Shown: positions 35,891 through 45,081 of the stretch, piece by piece
Position numbering within the stretch: the stretch's first letter is position 1
How the letters are laid out: the number at the start of each line of letters is the position of its first letter
Assembly: GCA_043808305.1 (NCBI GenBank)
Contig: JAZDFB010000136.1
Coordinates: 1-64,000, forward strand
DNA length: 64,000 nucleotides
From: JBBAAP01 sp043808305
Lineage (GTDB): Bacteria > Planctomycetota > MHYJ01 > JACQXL01
Reading direction: 5' to 3'
Notes under the pieces: model-generated
Seen by the model: only the letters and a program-made list of their open reading frames with translations
What the model was told of the DNA's origin: nothing
Database searches by the model: none
Program-made: the position numbers and the translations under genes

Positions 35891-36181
35891 TTATTTTCCT
35901 ATTACTTCTTTTCTTAGCGGATTCTTAATAAACTTCTTCTGGCAAGCCAGACATAAATCAAACTTCAATACTTTATAAACCTCATCCTCCAGTTCCTGCT
36001 GGTCTCGTAGTTTCAATTGAGACAGAAGCTTTAAAAGCTCGTTTTGGAAATCACGCTTGAGGTCGCTCCTGGATATTTCCATCGGATCATAGGCGGACTT
36101 AACCTCAATGGTTACCTCGTAGCGAACATCATCATCCAGCAAAAGTCCTTTTCCACACATATCGCAGATAAAGTGATACAT
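35891..36181 (-). CDS. Small zinc-binding-type hypothetical protein
   Basis: This 96-residue protein has CDMC near the N-terminus and CLAC near the C-terminus, flanking an acidic, helical middle part (SRSDLKRDFQNELLKLLSQLKLRDQQELEDEVYKVL). The paired CxxC motifs suggest one zinc site formed by both ends. I do not recognise the family. It precedes the activase gene by 32 nt on the same strand, so it may be cotranscribed with it, and diverges from lgt. Confidence 0.7.
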   Translation of the reverse strand: MYHFICDMCGKGLLLDDDVRYEVTIEVKSAYDPMEISRSDLKRDFQNELLKLLSQLKLRDQQELEDEVYKVLKFDLCLACQKKFIKNPLRKEVIGK

Positions 36182-36265
36182 ATATTTAGTATAACAAATG
36201 CTATAAAATATTCAAGATTTTCTGTTTATCTTGACAGGAACCATAAGGTTTATAATCTTTTGTAT

Positions 36266-37297
36266 ATGCATCAGAAATTACTGGAAATACCGTTTTTGCA
36301 TCTGCCCATATATTCATACGGATTCATGGTAGTATTGGGATTTTTGGTATCAATCCTGGTACTCAGCCGCCGGGCCGGCCGTGAAGGCATCCCCTCGGAG
36401 CTAATTCTGGATATTGGTCTTATCGGAATGCTGGCCGGAATTATCGGCGCCCGAATCGCCTACCTAATCATCTATCATAATAATTACAACTGGGTGATAC
36501 TGAACATCTTTGATGGTAATCTCAATATCTACGGCGGGATTATCGGATGGTTTGTTCCGTTCTTTTTGTTATTTATCAAAAAGAAAAACCAGAACCAATC
36601 CGTGCGTAAGGAATCATCTTTTAATCGGTTCATGAAACTTCTGGTTTATTCCTTTATCTGCGCCATTGTTGGGGCTAGGCTGGCTCATCTGGGTATTCAT
36701 TATTCCGAATATGACTGGGGTATTTTTCAGATATGGCAGGGAGGTCTGGTATTCTACGGCGGGCTGATACTTTCCGTTATCTCGGGCATCGTATATCTCA
36801 GGATAAAAAATATACCTGTTCTAAAAATAGGCGACTTAATTGCACCTGGGATAATGCTGGGAGAGGTATTCGGCCGATTGGGGTGCTTCCTTAACGGTTG
36901 CTGTTACGGGGCGCCGGCAAATTTGCCCTGGTCAGTATGTTTCCCGGAGCATAGCCCGGCTTACGTTCATCAAGTACAAGCTCACATTATTCCGGACAGT
37001 GCGGCCTCGAGCCTGCCGGTTCATCCAACCCAACTTTATTCTTCAATAATCGCCCTTATTTTGTTTTTTGTTCTATCGTTTATATGGTCGCATAGGAAAC
37101 GGGACGGCATAGTACTAGGGTCTATCGGAATTCTTTATCCATTGAGCCGGTTCATGATAGAATTTATCAGAGGTGATAATCCACCGGTTTTTTTAGGCAT
37201 GACTGCATCGCAAACCATTAGCATGGCAGTAATAATAATAAGTGCAATATTTCTTTTCAGCCTGAGATCAAAACAGCAGCTATCCAAAACTGACTGA
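36266..37297 (+). CDS. lgt: Prolipoprotein diacylglyceryl transferase with internal duplication
   Basis: Lgt transfers diacylglycerol to lipobox cysteines in the inner membrane. This 343-residue protein keeps GEVFGRLGCFLNGCCYG (essential Arg), HPTQLY and IEFIRGDN (essential Arg). The family segment with GAR...YGG occurs twice: GARIAYLIIYHNNYNW ... NIYGGIIG (about 60-100) and GARLAHLGIHYSEYDW ... VFYGGLIL (about 130-170). Normal Lgt is 260-300 residues with one copy. The second copy joins the catalytic half. I placed the start at the ATG before HQKLLEIPFLHLPIYSYGF, which aligns with family N-termini; the longer frame upstream overlaps the divergent gene. Confidence 0.88.
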   Translation: MHQKLLEIPFLHLPIYSYGFMVVLGFLVSILVLSRRAGREGIPSELILDIGLIGMLAGIIGARIAYLIIYHNNYNWVILNIFDGNLNIYGGIIGWFVPFFLLFIKKKNQNQSVRKESSFNRFMKLLVYSFICAIVGARLAHLGIHYSEYDWGIFQIWQGGLVFYGGLILSVISGIVYLRIKNIPVLKIGDLIAPGIMLGEVFGRLGCFLNGCCYGAPANLPWSVCFPEHSPAYVHQVQAHIIPDSAASSLPVHPTQLYSSIIALILFFVLSFIWSHRKRDGIVLGSIGILYPLSRFMIEFIRGDNPPVFLGMTASQTISMAVIIISAIFLFSLRSKQQLSKTD

Positions 37298-37301
37298 CCT
37301 G

Positions 37302-38456
37302 TTACCTCATAATCCGTTCGTAGATTTCTTCTACTTTTCTAACCTGTTTTTCAATAGTAAAATCCCGAATTACTTTAGTCCGGGCATTGTTACCAAATAA
37401 TATTCTCTTTTCCTTATCCCTGGCCATCGCAACCAAGGCATCGGAAAGATTATCAGGTCGGTCATCCACCACCAGCCCATTCTGGTTTTCATCAACAATA
37501 TCGGGCAAAACCCCGCGCCGAGCTACAATCATTGGTTTTCCGGCAAACATCAATTCCAGCACTGCCCGGCAGGAGCCGTCTGAACCAGGCACCAGGTATA
37601 CACCGAAATCCATCAGCGATATCATATCGTAATAATCATCAATATGGTAACCCGATAGTATCACATTACTACCTACGCTTAATTTCTTAATTGGTTTAAC
37701 CAGAATATCCCTGTAGTAGGTTCCTCGTCCGAGAACCAATAGTTTAAGACCAGGAACTTCTTTAACGGCCCGGGCAAGAGCCCATAGCAAAATATGGAAC
37801 CTTCGGTGGCGCTGAACTCGGGCGATAATACCGACTACAACATCGTCAGGTTCAATACCATACCTAGTTTTCAACTCCTGATTAGGCTGGCGTGTATTCA
37901 TAAAAGGCGCTATATCGATTGCTCCACCCACGGCCCAAGTTTTATCAGGCGTAATAGTCGCTTTATACATAGCGAAGTACTTTACGTCCTTCTGCCTAAG
38001 CCCCTCGGAAAGCGTAATGTAGGCATCAGTGGCATTGCTCAATAAAGATTTATTCCTTAATGAAGGCGTAAGAACATATCCGGTGTGGTTAGTTCGGACT
38101 ATTTTCGGACGGAAAGGAATATAATTTAAAAGATTGCTGGCCAGGCGGTGGTCAAAAATACTGTGCGCATGAATAATGTCTATTTTGTTGCGCTTGAGGT
38201 AATAGGAAAGCCGCCGGGTATTTTGCCATAGCGTAATTATCTGGGTAAACCTGTTAGGCTTAATAATAAAAGGATCAATGCCCTGGCTTTTGGCGATGCC
38301 GGGTAATACTCTTTTCTTAGGCGAATAGCTTGAAGGAGCCGGCAAGCAAGCTAATCTTACATCATGACCATTTTTTTTTAGGCCTAAGCAAAGATTAAGT
38401 ATGGGCTCGGACGGCCCGGTCCATTTCCAATCGCTGTAGATATGAAGTATTTTCAA
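37302..38456 (-). CDS. GT4-family glycosyltransferase
   Basis: This 384-residue GT-B glycosyltransferase begins ILHIYSDWKWTGPSEPILNLCLGLKKNGHDVRL, typical of GT4 acceptor domains. The donor-binding half has VGIIARVQRHRRFHILLWAL, VLGRGTYYRDIL, and GSDGSCRAVLELMFAGKPMIVARRGVLPDIV. The first Glu of the usual E-x7-E motif is not obvious, the second is present. No membrane segment is evident, so it works at the cytoplasmic face on lipid-linked sugars or cell-envelope polysaccharide. No other glycan gene surrounds it. Its stop lies 4 nt from the lgt stop. Confidence 0.87.
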   Translation of the reverse strand: MKILHIYSDWKWTGPSEPILNLCLGLKKNGHDVRLACLPAPSSYSPKKRVLPGIAKSQGIDPFIIKPNRFTQIITLWQNTRRLSYYLKRNKIDIIHAHSIFDHRLASNLLNYIPFRPKIVRTNHTGYVLTPSLRNKSLLSNATDAYITLSEGLRQKDVKYFAMYKATITPDKTWAVGGAIDIAPFMNTRQPNQELKTRYGIEPDDVVVGIIARVQRHRRFHILLWALARAVKEVPGLKLLVLGRGTYYRDILVKPIKKLSVGSNVILSGYHIDDYYDMISLMDFGVYLVPGSDGSCRAVLELMFAGKPMIVARRGVLPDIVDENQNGLVVDDRPDNLSDALVAMARDKEKRILFGNNARTKVIRDFTIEKQVRKVEEIYERIMR

Positions 38457-38486
38457 AGAATTATAGTTAATAATCCTACAGTTAAA

Positions 38487-38561
38487 TGGGCGGTAGAGGA
38501 TTCGAACCTCTGACCCTCTGCGTGTAAGGCAGATGCTCTAACCGGGCTGAGCTAACCGCCC
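38487..38561 (-). tRNA. tRNA-Val (anticodon TAC)
   Basis: A complete 75-nt cloverleaf on the minus strand: acceptor GGGCGGT/ACCGCCC with discriminator A, D-arm TAGCTCAGCCCGGTTAGAGC, anticodon stem TCTGC/GCAGA with loop CTTACAC giving anticodon TAC, and T-arm AGAGG TTCGAAT CCTCT. The 3' CCA is not encoded. Confidence 0.97.
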
Positions 38562-38646
38562 ATATCTTGAGCACACAGATTAATGCCAATTTACAGTATT
38601 GTCAATTAAATTTATATGCCGGAGGAGGCTATTATCCCGGATTTGG

Positions 38647-39831
38647 TTATTTATTATCTTTAGCGTATTTCATAACGGCCTTGTAGACTTCGTCGCGGAA
38701 AACATTTCTGAATATAAATACCTGCAATTCCTGTGCCAAATCCACTTCTTTGGGCTCAAGCATAATATTCCCAAATCTGTCCATAACAATTTCCACTATC
38801 GGCCGGAATGGGTTTTGTTGATTCATGCATTTAACTTTAGCTATTTCTCCGGTATTAAGCTTAACAAAACTGCCCAGCGGATAAGGGCTTATACCTGTAA
38901 GCAGGTGGCTAATAATTTCCTGGCTAATTACCGAAGTTTTATCTTCAGAAATACGTTTTATAGCTATCATAGGTGGTAAAGGTGCGTATCCTATACGAAT
39001 GCTGGTTAGATTTTCGTATTTATCAGCTACTTTTATTATATCCTGAAATTGTGATTTTTCTTTTGCCGTAATCTCAGCCAATCCTAATTTTGATAACACC
39101 AGATCAAACTTGTCACCGAATTCATGTGTTAGTGCAATAGCACCCAGGGCTGTAAGCGACGTTTTTGATAAGTTACTGGACTTACCGATACACATTGCAA
39201 TCAAAGCCGTATTAACCGAATGAAGAGCCGACGGGCTGTCAATTACGTATGAATTCATTAGGTTGTAAAGTATCTCATTATTACTGATAAACAACTCAAC
39301 TAATTCTAATATAGATGATTTAATTTTCTCATAATCAATTTTTTCATTGCGGGCGAATCTGGAAAACATATCATCCATTATCCGAACGATTTTCTTGTAA
39401 GAACCAACGGTGTCACTGAAAAAGTTATCTACAATTCTAACTCTTGTTAGGACTTCCATAGACTCTTCAGACAAAAGCTCATAAACTAACTTTTTAAGCT
39501 CAATCATATCTATAGGTTTATGCAAAAATCGGTCAACCCAAACTCGCAGAGCTTTCTCTATACCAGCCATATCCAGATTTTTCCCACTCATTAGAATTAT
39601 TGGTATATTCCGGGTAGCTTCATTTATCTTAAGCATCCGGCAGATCTCGTACCCATCCAGAAGCGGAAGAATCACATCCAAAATGATCAAATCAGGAGTT
39701 GATGATTCAATTATATTGAACGCTTCTTGTCCAGTGGTTACCGTGTCAACTTTAAAACCATCAGCTTCTAGCGCGGCTTTAAGAAAGTAGTTTACTTCCT
39801 GGCTGTCATCCACAATCATTATTTTTTTCAT
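38647..39831 (-). CDS. Response regulator with degenerate HD-GYP-like output
   Basis: This 394-residue protein starts with a receiver domain: IMIVDDSQ, phosphoacceptor Asp in LIILDVILPLLDG (about 54), and DRFLHKPIDMIEL. Its output half resembles an HD-GYP c-di-GMP phosphodiesterase in overall order (HSVNTALIAMCIGK, IIKVADKYENLTSIRIGYAPLPPMIAI, YPLGSFVKLNTGEIAKV). The key LHDIGK motif reads THEFGDK, so the HD Asp is Glu, and the stretch that normally holds the HHE and GYP motifs is missing. It is therefore probably catalytically inactive, perhaps a ligand or partner binder. It follows the histidine kinase gene by 13 nt, so they form a pair. Confidence 0.87.
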   Translation of the reverse strand: MKKIMIVDDSQEVNYFLKAALEADGFKVDTVTTGQEAFNIIESSTPDLIILDVILPLLDGYEICRMLKINEATRNIPIILMSGKNLDMAGIEKALRVWVDRFLHKPIDMIELKKLVYELLSEESMEVLTRVRIVDNFFSDTVGSYKKIVRIMDDMFSRFARNEKIDYEKIKSSILELVELFISNNEILYNLMNSYVIDSPSALHSVNTALIAMCIGKSSNLSKTSLTALGAIALTHEFGDKFDLVLSKLGLAEITAKEKSQFQDIIKVADKYENLTSIRIGYAPLPPMIAIKRISEDKTSVISQEIISHLLTGISPYPLGSFVKLNTGEIAKVKCMNQQNPFRPIVEIVMDRFGNIMLEPKEVDLAQELQVFIFRNVFRDEVYKAVMKYAKDNK

Positions 39832-39844
39832 AAATTAACCTTAC

Positions 39845-41308
39845 TTACTGCGCCAATATTGGCAAAGTAAAAATAAAATCGCTCCCTTTATTGGGTTCGC
39901 TCTTAAGCGATATTTCGCCACCATGCATTTCTACAAATAACTTGCAAAGCCGAAGCCCCAGTTTTATTACGCCCAGTTTCCCAAAATCGTCTTCACTTAG
40001 TCCCGGTATCTTTTCAAATATTTTTACCGCCTCGTCAGGCGACATACCAATACCTGTATCTTTAATGCTTACTTCTATGAACCGCTGATTTATCTGTTTG
40101 GTACCGATTGTAATCTTTCCCCCTGCCTGCGTAAATTTGATTGCGTTATCTATCAAATTTAGTATTATCTGCAAAATTCTGTCAGTGTCAACAAAAACAG
40201 GCTTCAACGGTTCGGTTAAAGAATAGCTAACGGATATTTCTTTATTATTTATAAGAGGCCCCATCAGGTTTGCAGCTACTTTTATTAAATTATTAATATT
40301 AATTTCCTTTTTATTTAGCGTTATTCTACCGAATTCAATATGTGAAATACTCCAGAGATTGTCTATCAATCTGATAAGTCGACTAACTGAACTTTCTATA
40401 AAAGAAAGGCTGTCTAAACAAGATATAGGTTCCATAACCCTCTGCCGGCAAAGCACCACACCCTCTTTTACTGCCATCAATGGCGTACGCAGTTCATGAG
40501 TAATCATCGCAACAAAATTATCTTTAATTTCATTAAGCCGGCTAAGCTCTTCGTTAGACTGTGTTATTTGACTGAATGTTTCGGCATGAGCAATACCATC
40601 GCCCAAAATATTTCCGATTATATTTATCATATCCATCTCACCCCTAGTAAATTCCTTTATGTAATTCGTGGTCACATTCATTATTCCAATCAGCGCCCCC
40701 CTGGATTTCAGCGGCACGCTAACCGTGGTTTTAAGCCCTTCCTTGACGGCATATTCCTGGATATCCCCCGGCAATGCAGATAAATCTTCAATAAATTGAG
40801 GCTGCATTAGGGCTGCAATTTTGCCGGCCGTGCCCTCACCGATTTTGACAATACCCACACGCTTGACATATTCTTCTGAAAGACCCACATGGCTTTTCAA
40901 AACTAACTCATTCTTGTTTTTATCTAATAAATAAATACCGCCGTAGTTCAAACCCATTAATTCGATTGTTTTGTTCAAACCGTCATTAATAATAGCCATT
41001 GAATCAATTGAAGAGTTAGAAACTAAAGAAATCTGGTAAAGAACTTCAAGATTCTTATTTTGTCGTTCAATTTTTAGGTATATTTTTCCAATATCGAGGT
41101 ATTGAATAAATACCAATATACTAATAAAGATAAACACAAAAAATAATAGAACCATAAGCACGAGGTGAGGAAATGAAGATTCTTTTTGACTCATGAAATG
41201 TATCCCATAAAAAACAATAGTAATAGCAAAAAAATTAGCACAAATAGCTGCCAACCAAAATAGCTTGTTCTTTTTAAGATATGCAGAATTTGATGAGTCA
41301 GTCCTCAT
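39845..41308 (-). CDS. Membrane sensor histidine kinase with GAF domain
   Basis: This 487-residue kinase has two N-terminal membrane helices (about 14-35 and 48-68) with a very short loop between them, so it senses little outside the membrane. A GAF domain spans about 95-240 (YGGIYLLDKNKNELVLKSHVGLS). The H-box MITHELRTPLMAV lies near 272, the N-box LIDNAIKFTQAGG near 390, and DTGIGMSPDEAVKIFE in the ATPase lid. It heads the pair with the downstream HD-GYP-like response regulator. The ligand of the GAF domain is not evident. Confidence 0.92.
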   Translation of the reverse strand: MRTDSSNSAYLKKNKLFWLAAICANFFAITIVFYGIHFMSQKESSFPHLVLMVLLFFVFIFISILVFIQYLDIGKIYLKIERQNKNLEVLYQISLVSNSSIDSMAIINDGLNKTIELMGLNYGGIYLLDKNKNELVLKSHVGLSEEYVKRVGIVKIGEGTAGKIAALMQPQFIEDLSALPGDIQEYAVKEGLKTTVSVPLKSRGALIGIMNVTTNYIKEFTRGEMDMINIIGNILGDGIAHAETFSQITQSNEELSRLNEIKDNFVAMITHELRTPLMAVKEGVVLCRQRVMEPISCLDSLSFIESSVSRLIRLIDNLWSISHIEFGRITLNKKEININNLIKVAANLMGPLINNKEISVSYSLTEPLKPVFVDTDRILQIILNLIDNAIKFTQAGGKITIGTKQINQRFIEVSIKDTGIGMSPDEAVKIFEKIPGLSEDDFGKLGVIKLGLRLCKLFVEMHGGEISLKSEPNKGSDFIFTLPILAQ

Positions 41309-41446
41309 AAATTAGTTATATCAAAAAGCTTATTGTTTGTCAAATATCCTTGCGATATTTTTATAAAATTAAGGATAGCCTAAAATAGTTGACAATATCA
41401 ATTATTAAAGTAATCATTTAGCAAACATAATTTTTTATATTAATGT

Positions 41447-41523
41447 GGGGGTGTAGCTCAATTGGTTAGAGTACCAGACTGTCGATCTGGACGTTGCGGG
41501 TTCGAATCCCGTCACCCTCGCCA
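41447..41523 (+). tRNA. tRNA-Asp (anticodon GTC)
   Basis: A complete 77-nt tRNA: acceptor GGGGGTG/CACCCTC with discriminator G and encoded CCA, D-arm TAGCTCAATTGGTTAGAGT, anticodon stem CCAGA/TCTGG with loop CTGTCGA giving GTC, and T-arm GCGGG TTCGAAT CCCGT. Unlike the tRNA-Val in this window it encodes its CCA end. Confidence 0.97.
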
Positions 41524-41593
41524 AGTTCGAAGCGTTTATTATAATTTGATGCTTGGTTCATGAACAGCTAATGCTTACAAACCGGCTTAAAAT

Positions 41594-42703
41594 ATGAGCC
41601 TTTTCGATATTATTTCCAAGCGGGCACTTAAAATTGAAGCATCAGAAATCCGTAAAGCGTTTGATTTAGCCCGTTCGTTAAAAGATCCAATTGACCTTTC
41701 CATAGGACAGCCTAATTTTGAGGTGCCTGACCGTATTAAGGACGCCGCGATTACCGCGATCAAAAGTGGTTTTAATAAATATACAACTTCACAGGGTATT
41801 CCAGAACTCCGCGATAAACTCATCCAGAGATTCGAACAACGCTTCGGTTTTAAGCCGCCTGACCTGATAGTTACCTCCGCCGTAGCCGGCGCAATTACCC
41901 TAGCGCTGATGGTTCTTTTGGATGAAAACGATGAGGTTATTATCACGGACCCCTACTTCCCATCGTACAAACATATGGTTCACATCTCCGGCGGTATATG
42001 CAAGTTCGCCAACACTTATCCTGATTTTAGACTTAAAAAAGAATCATTTGAAAAACTCATTACCCCGCGTACTAAGATAATTATCATCAGCAGCCCCTGC
42101 AACCCAACCGGCATTGCCTATTCTAAATCTGAAATAATGATGCTGGTTGAATTGGCTGACAAACATAACCTAATACTGATCTCGGATGAAATATATAATT
42201 CTTTCTTATATGACACCGATACACTGGAAAGCCCGATAAAATACTACGATAAAACTATACTATTGGATGGTTTCTCCAAAAAATACGGAGTGCCGGGCTG
42301 GCGTCTGGGATATGCGGCCGGCCCGCAAGAAATTATTGAACGCATGACTATTTTGCAGCAATGGTCGTTTGTGTGCGCCCCGGCTCCATTCCAAAAAGCA
42401 GCTGTAGTAGCGCTTGACTGCGACATGAGCGCCCAGATAAACGAATTTAAACGGCGTCGCGATCTGGTCTATTCTATGCTTAAAAACAAGTTTGATGTCG
42501 TTAAACCGGATGGAGCATTTTATTTCTTTCCAAAGGCGCCCAATGGTGACGCAAACACTTTTATAAAGAAAGCGCTAGATAATAATGTTTTGATTGTACC
42601 AGGCAAAGCTTTCTCGGAACAAAATACGCATTTCCGTATCTCTTACGCCGTTCAGGAGCAAAAACTCCTTGAGGGTTTAGAAATACTTAACAAGTTAGTA
42701 TAA
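41594..42703 (+). CDS. Class I/II pyridoxal-phosphate aminotransferase
   Basis: This 369-residue fold-type I aminotransferase resembles aspartate/aromatic aminotransferases of the AspB type. PIDLSIGQPNFEVPD opens the family, SSPCNPTGIAYSK binds PLP and substrate, LISDEIYNSFLY has the PLP Asp and Tyr, and DGFSKKYGVPGWRLGYAAG contains the Schiff-base Lys and an Arg for phosphate. The C-terminus has the substrate carboxylate Arg in HFRISYAV. Its TAA overlaps the ATG of the 2-hydroxyacid dehydrogenase (TAATG), implying coupled translation and perhaps a shared route through a 2-oxoacid or hydroxypyruvate, an inference. Confidence 0.92.
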   Translation: MSLFDIISKRALKIEASEIRKAFDLARSLKDPIDLSIGQPNFEVPDRIKDAAITAIKSGFNKYTTSQGIPELRDKLIQRFEQRFGFKPPDLIVTSAVAGAITLALMVLLDENDEVIITDPYFPSYKHMVHISGGICKFANTYPDFRLKKESFEKLITPRTKIIIISSPCNPTGIAYSKSEIMMLVELADKHNLILISDEIYNSFLYDTDTLESPIKYYDKTILLDGFSKKYGVPGWRLGYAAGPQEIIERMTILQQWSFVCAPAPFQKAAVVALDCDMSAQINEFKRRRDLVYSMLKNKFDVVKPDGAFYFFPKAPNGDANTFIKKALDNNVLIVPGKAFSEQNTHFRISYAVQEQKLLEGLEILNKLV

Positions 42704-43692
42704 TGAAGCCATTCCGTATTTTTATCACTCGTCGGATACCTGATTCCGGCTTGGGTTTGTTTAGGAAAAATAATAGGTTTAAAGTCAGCGTCAACCAGCT
42801 TGACCGCCCTTTAACACACCAGGAATTAATCCATAATTTGAAAGATAAAGACGGCGTGATCTGTCTGCTTTCTGACAAAATTGATAAGGAAATTATTGAC
42901 CTTTCTCCTTCGCTAAGGATTATCGCCAATTACGCCGTAGGCTATGATAATATCGATATCGGTTACGCCACCTGCCGGGGAATACTGATAACCAATACAC
43001 CAGGCGTTTTGACCGAAGCCACAGCCGAGCTCACATGGACACTGATTTTGGCCATTGCCCGCCGGGTTACCGAAGCAGAACGTTTCTTGAGAAAAGGCAA
43101 ATTCAACCATACTAATTGGTCGCCTACTCTCCTCTTAGGAACAGATATCCACCACAAAACTCTCGGCATTATCGGCGCTGGTCGGATTGGACAATCAGTT
43201 GCCCGTAAAGCAATCGGCTTTCAGATGAGAATACTTTACACCGGTCATAAAACAAAACCAGAGTTTGAAAAAGAAACAGGTTCTCGACGTGTTTCACTGT
43301 CTATATTACTGAAACAATCGGATTTTGTATGCCTGCACATACCAGGCAATGCCCAAACCTACCACCTTATCGGCATTAAAGAACTCCGGATGATGAAACA
43401 TACAGCTTTTCTTATCAATGTATCCCGGGGCACAGTGGTCGATGAAAATGCCCTAGTCAAAGCGCTCCGTAACAAAATCATAGCCGGTGCAGCACTTGAT
43501 GTTTATGAAAAAGAACCTAAAATCCACCCTGGACTTCTCAAGCTTGATAATGTCGTACTTATGCCACATTTGGGCAGTGCCACAGTTGAGACCAGGAACA
43601 AAATGGCTGTGATGGCGGCAATAAACCTGATAGCCGGATTGACCGGGAATAGGCCACCCAATCTTATCAACCCAGAAATTTTTTACTCGTAA
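42703..43692 (+). CDS. D-2-hydroxyacid dehydrogenase (glyoxylate/hydroxypyruvate reductase type)
   Basis: This 329-residue NAD(P)-dependent enzyme shows LGIIGAGRIGQSVARKA (Rossmann loop), the catalytic Arg in NVSRGTVVDENALVKAL, the Glu in DVYEKEPKIHPGLLKL and the His in VLMPHLGSAT. Layout and length fit glyoxylate/hydroxypyruvate reductases (GhrB/GyaR) better than the longer SerA. It is translationally coupled to the upstream aminotransferase through a one-base stop/start overlap. Reduction of hydroxypyruvate or another 2-oxoacid made by that aminotransferase is plausible. Confidence 0.9.
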   Translation: MKPFRIFITRRIPDSGLGLFRKNNRFKVSVNQLDRPLTHQELIHNLKDKDGVICLLSDKIDKEIIDLSPSLRIIANYAVGYDNIDIGYATCRGILITNTPGVLTEATAELTWTLILAIARRVTEAERFLRKGKFNHTNWSPTLLLGTDIHHKTLGIIGAGRIGQSVARKAIGFQMRILYTGHKTKPEFEKETGSRRVSLSILLKQSDFVCLHIPGNAQTYHLIGIKELRMMKHTAFLINVSRGTVVDENALVKALRNKIIAGAALDVYEKEPKIHPGLLKLDNVVLMPHLGSATVETRNKMAVMAAINLIAGLTGNRPPNLINPEIFYS

Positions 43693-43803
43693 CAATTCGG
43701 AAAAACTGATTTTGCCGCGAATATCGTGTAGCACTAAAATGTTGAATTTATCTGGTTTAATTATTATCATTTATTTTAATATTCCAATAACTAAAGATTA
43801 ATT

Positions 43804-45081
43804 ATGATTCGCAAATTATTTTACATGTTATTTCTCAGCGTAGTGCCACTGACAACCATTATTTTGGTGGCGTTGTACCATACATCATCTTCTTATCAGG
43901 ACGCCAGCTTCTTCCGAATTTTTCCGCCTCTGCTCACCGCATTTGCTTCGCTAACCTCGCTTTATGCCCTATGCCTTATCGCACTATTCTACTACGTAAA
44001 CAGCTCCAACAAAACGCTCAAAGAGAAACTTCAGATGCTGGAAAACGGCAATAATGACATAATCTACCAAAATAAAGAATTGCGCCGGCAGATTGATATA
44101 TTATCTGCTATCCGTGAAGCCAGTCTGGTTTTGACGCAAGATGTTGATTTCCAGACAATTATCAAAAAAGTTCTTACTATAGCGTATCAATTGACATCAC
44201 CGATATGTTCGTCTAATGCTGATGAAATCACGCTATTCCTCAAGGATGAGGTTAGCGGCAAGTTGCAGCCTCATGCTCAGCGGAAAGAAGATAAAGTTAT
44301 TTTTGAAGAAGAATTGGACTTAAAACTGATAGACTGGCGCAATGTCAATGAAGCCATGGAATACAATCGGATATTTTTTGCTTCGGACGGCGAAATATAC
44401 GATTTTACTTTACCCCTTATTGCCGACCGCGAAACGGCCGGCGTGCTCAAGGTCAAAACAGCTATACTAACCCAAGAAAAGAACAGTGCAAAAATAGAAG
44501 AAAGAATTAAGGAACTTCAGGAATACCTTGCGGCCTTCAGCAGTATCCTGGCACTTTCGGTTAAAACGCCTCTGCTTTATTCCAAAGCCATTACAGACGG
44601 ACTGACAAAACTTTACACCAAGCGTCACCTTCTTAATGAACTACCTATTTACTTTGAGATTGCCTCACGCCATATCGAACCATTTTCGATGGTAATGCTT
44701 GACGTAGATAATTTCAAAAAGATTAACGATACTTATGGACATGTAACCGGAGATAAAATCCTAAAAGAGGTTGCCGATATCCTGCAACAGGCAGTTCGTA
44801 AAAGCTATCCTGCTTATCGTTACGGCGGCGAAGAAATAGCCATTATTCTACCCGGAACCTCTAAGGATGAATCATTCAGTTTCGCCGAGAAACTGCGTAA
44901 AAGAATAGAAGACCGCACATTTATCTCAGATAACGGCGAGCGGATAAACGTAACTATCAGTTGCGGTGTCTCCGAATATAATAAATCGATGAAAGATTTT
45001 AAGGATATAGTAATTCAAGCCGATAATGCTCTTTATCGTGCCAAGGAAAATGGCCGGAACCAAAGCATTATGGCGGAATGA
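43804..45081 (+). CDS. Membrane-bound diguanylate cyclase
   Basis: This 425-residue protein has two N-terminal membrane helices (about 5-25 and 35-62), a coiled-coil linker (LKEKLQMLENGNNDIIYQNKELRRQI), a GAF-like domain at about 95-260, and a C-terminal GGDEF domain. The domain has MVMLDVDNFKKINDTYGH and an intact GGEE signature in YRYGGEEIAIILPG near residue 340, so c-di-GMP synthesis is likely. The inhibitory RxxD site five residues before GGEE reads RKSY, so product feedback is probably lost. Its stop overlaps the greA start (ATGA). It is the only clear c-di-GMP synthase in the window and a possible source of ligand for the PilB-PilZ protein. Confidence 0.92.
   Translation: MIRKLFYMLFLSVVPLTTIILVALYHTSSSYQDASFFRIFPPLLTAFASLTSLYALCLIALFYYVNSSNKTLKEKLQMLENGNNDIIYQNKELRRQIDILSAIREASLVLTQDVDFQTIIKKVLTIAYQLTSPICSSNADEITLFLKDEVSGKLQPHAQRKEDKVIFEEELDLKLIDWRNVNEAMEYNRIFFASDGEIYDFTLPLIADRETAGVLKVKTAILTQEKNSAKIEERIKELQEYLAAFSSILALSVKTPLLYSKAITDGLTKLYTKRHLLNELPIYFEIASRHIEPFSMVMLDVDNFKKINDTYGHVTGDKILKEVADILQQAVRKSYPAYRYGGEEIAIILPGTSKDESFSFAEKLRKRIEDRTFISDNGERINVTISCGVSEYNKSMKDFKDIVIQADNALYRAKENGRNQSIMAE

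Noticed and set aside
36044..36265. N-terminal extension of lgt
   Set aside because: It overlaps the divergent small zinc-type gene and does not resemble Lgt; the ATG at 36266 starts the family sequence.
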